DNA from: Zychaea mexicana
Taxonomy: Eukaryota; Mucoromycota; Mucoromycetes; Mucorales; Lichtheimiaceae
Reading direction: 5' to 3'
Length of the DNA stretch: 64,000 nt
NCBI RefSeq assembly: GCF_025766255.1
Contig: NW_026516713.1
Span: 241,936 to 305,935, forward strand
In this document: piece by piece, positions 63,862 to 64,000 of the stretch
Layout: every line of letters starts with the position of its first letter
Position numbering within the stretch: the stretch's first letter is position 1
Made by a program: the position numbers and the translations under genes
The notes under the pieces: model-generated
What the model was told of the DNA's origin: nothing
Database searches by the model: none
The model's input: only the letters and a program-made list of their open reading frames with translations

Positions 63862-64000
63862 GTATCTTATTCCATACTCGTTTCTTTACTTTTGTAACAG
63901 CTGTCTAACTTTTGTTTCTTTTCATCCATACGCTTCAATGCACTTCTTTCCTTCTTTCTGTTGCATTTATTCTCCGCTTCTTATTTCTAATTTTTCTTGA
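63862..64000. other. Right-edge sequence after the Fanzor-type gene
   Basis: Pyrimidine-rich sequence that may be an intron or 3' flank of the Fanzor-type gene. In this family the guide RNA commonly overlaps the gene end and the transposon end. That region would lie here and beyond the window, so it cannot be judged. Confidence 0.3.

Overview
This is eukaryotic nuclear DNA, most likely from a zygomycete-type fungus (Mucoromycota, probably Mucorales-like). The genes are small, with many short GT-AG introns of mostly 50-250 nt. Several proteins carry long glutamine, asparagine and histidine tracts. The gene set includes a WC-2-type light regulator, PHO80/PCL-type cyclins, malic enzyme, an AVT-type transporter and DHHC palmitoyltransferase. 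All gene models were spliced by eye from reading frame, intron phase and splice sites. No tRNA, rRNA or CRISPR array was seen.

Layout. 1-7.5 kb: an unassigned edge gene, thymidylate synthase, a large poly-Q putative DNA-binding protein and a small disordered protein with docking motifs. 8.5-11.6 kb: a repeat island. It holds a lineage-specific pseudogene split by a TA-flanked pogo-type element of 858 bp, and a 21-bp minisatellite that starts inside the pseudogene's 3' end. 11.6-16.5 kb: gene-poor, with one weak spliced candidate. 16.5-34.3 kb: a compact block with WC-2, a PCL cyclin, DHHC acyltransferase, a hypothetical protein, a BRAP2/Etp1 homologue, a C2-lipase of DAG-lipase type and a four-TM protein. 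34.9-42.8 kb: Stm1/SERBP1-like protein, sugar transporter and AGC kinase. 42.8-47.2 kb: gene-poor, with a 355-bp MITE and unassigned exon-like stretches. 47.2-53.6 kb: malic enzyme, PHO80-type cyclin and amino-acid transporter. 53.9-64 kb: an accessory tail with a 5'-truncated P450, a frameshifted Mutator-like (MULE) transposase, a small Myb/SANT-like gene, and an intron-rich gene for a Fanzor-type nuclease (eukaryotic TnpB relative, RNA-guided family).

The main find is the Fanzor-type gene (59370-~63861). It shows RuvC-like segments, a two-part CxxC zinc finger and a terminal WDRDNNAARNI motif. This copy is broken: it carries several single-base frame shifts and one in-frame stop, so it is probably a relic. 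Active relatives, and the guide-RNA end of the element, would have to be sought elsewhere in the genome.

The host genes are mostly housekeeping, signalling or transport genes with no operon-like logic. Two Pho85-type cyclins (18.9 kb and 51.1 kb) and two PHO-pathway or metabolic neighbours are the only loose functional theme. Frame damage is concentrated in the mobile-element genes, whereas nearly all host genes read cleanly. This argues that the damage is real decay rather than poor sequence.
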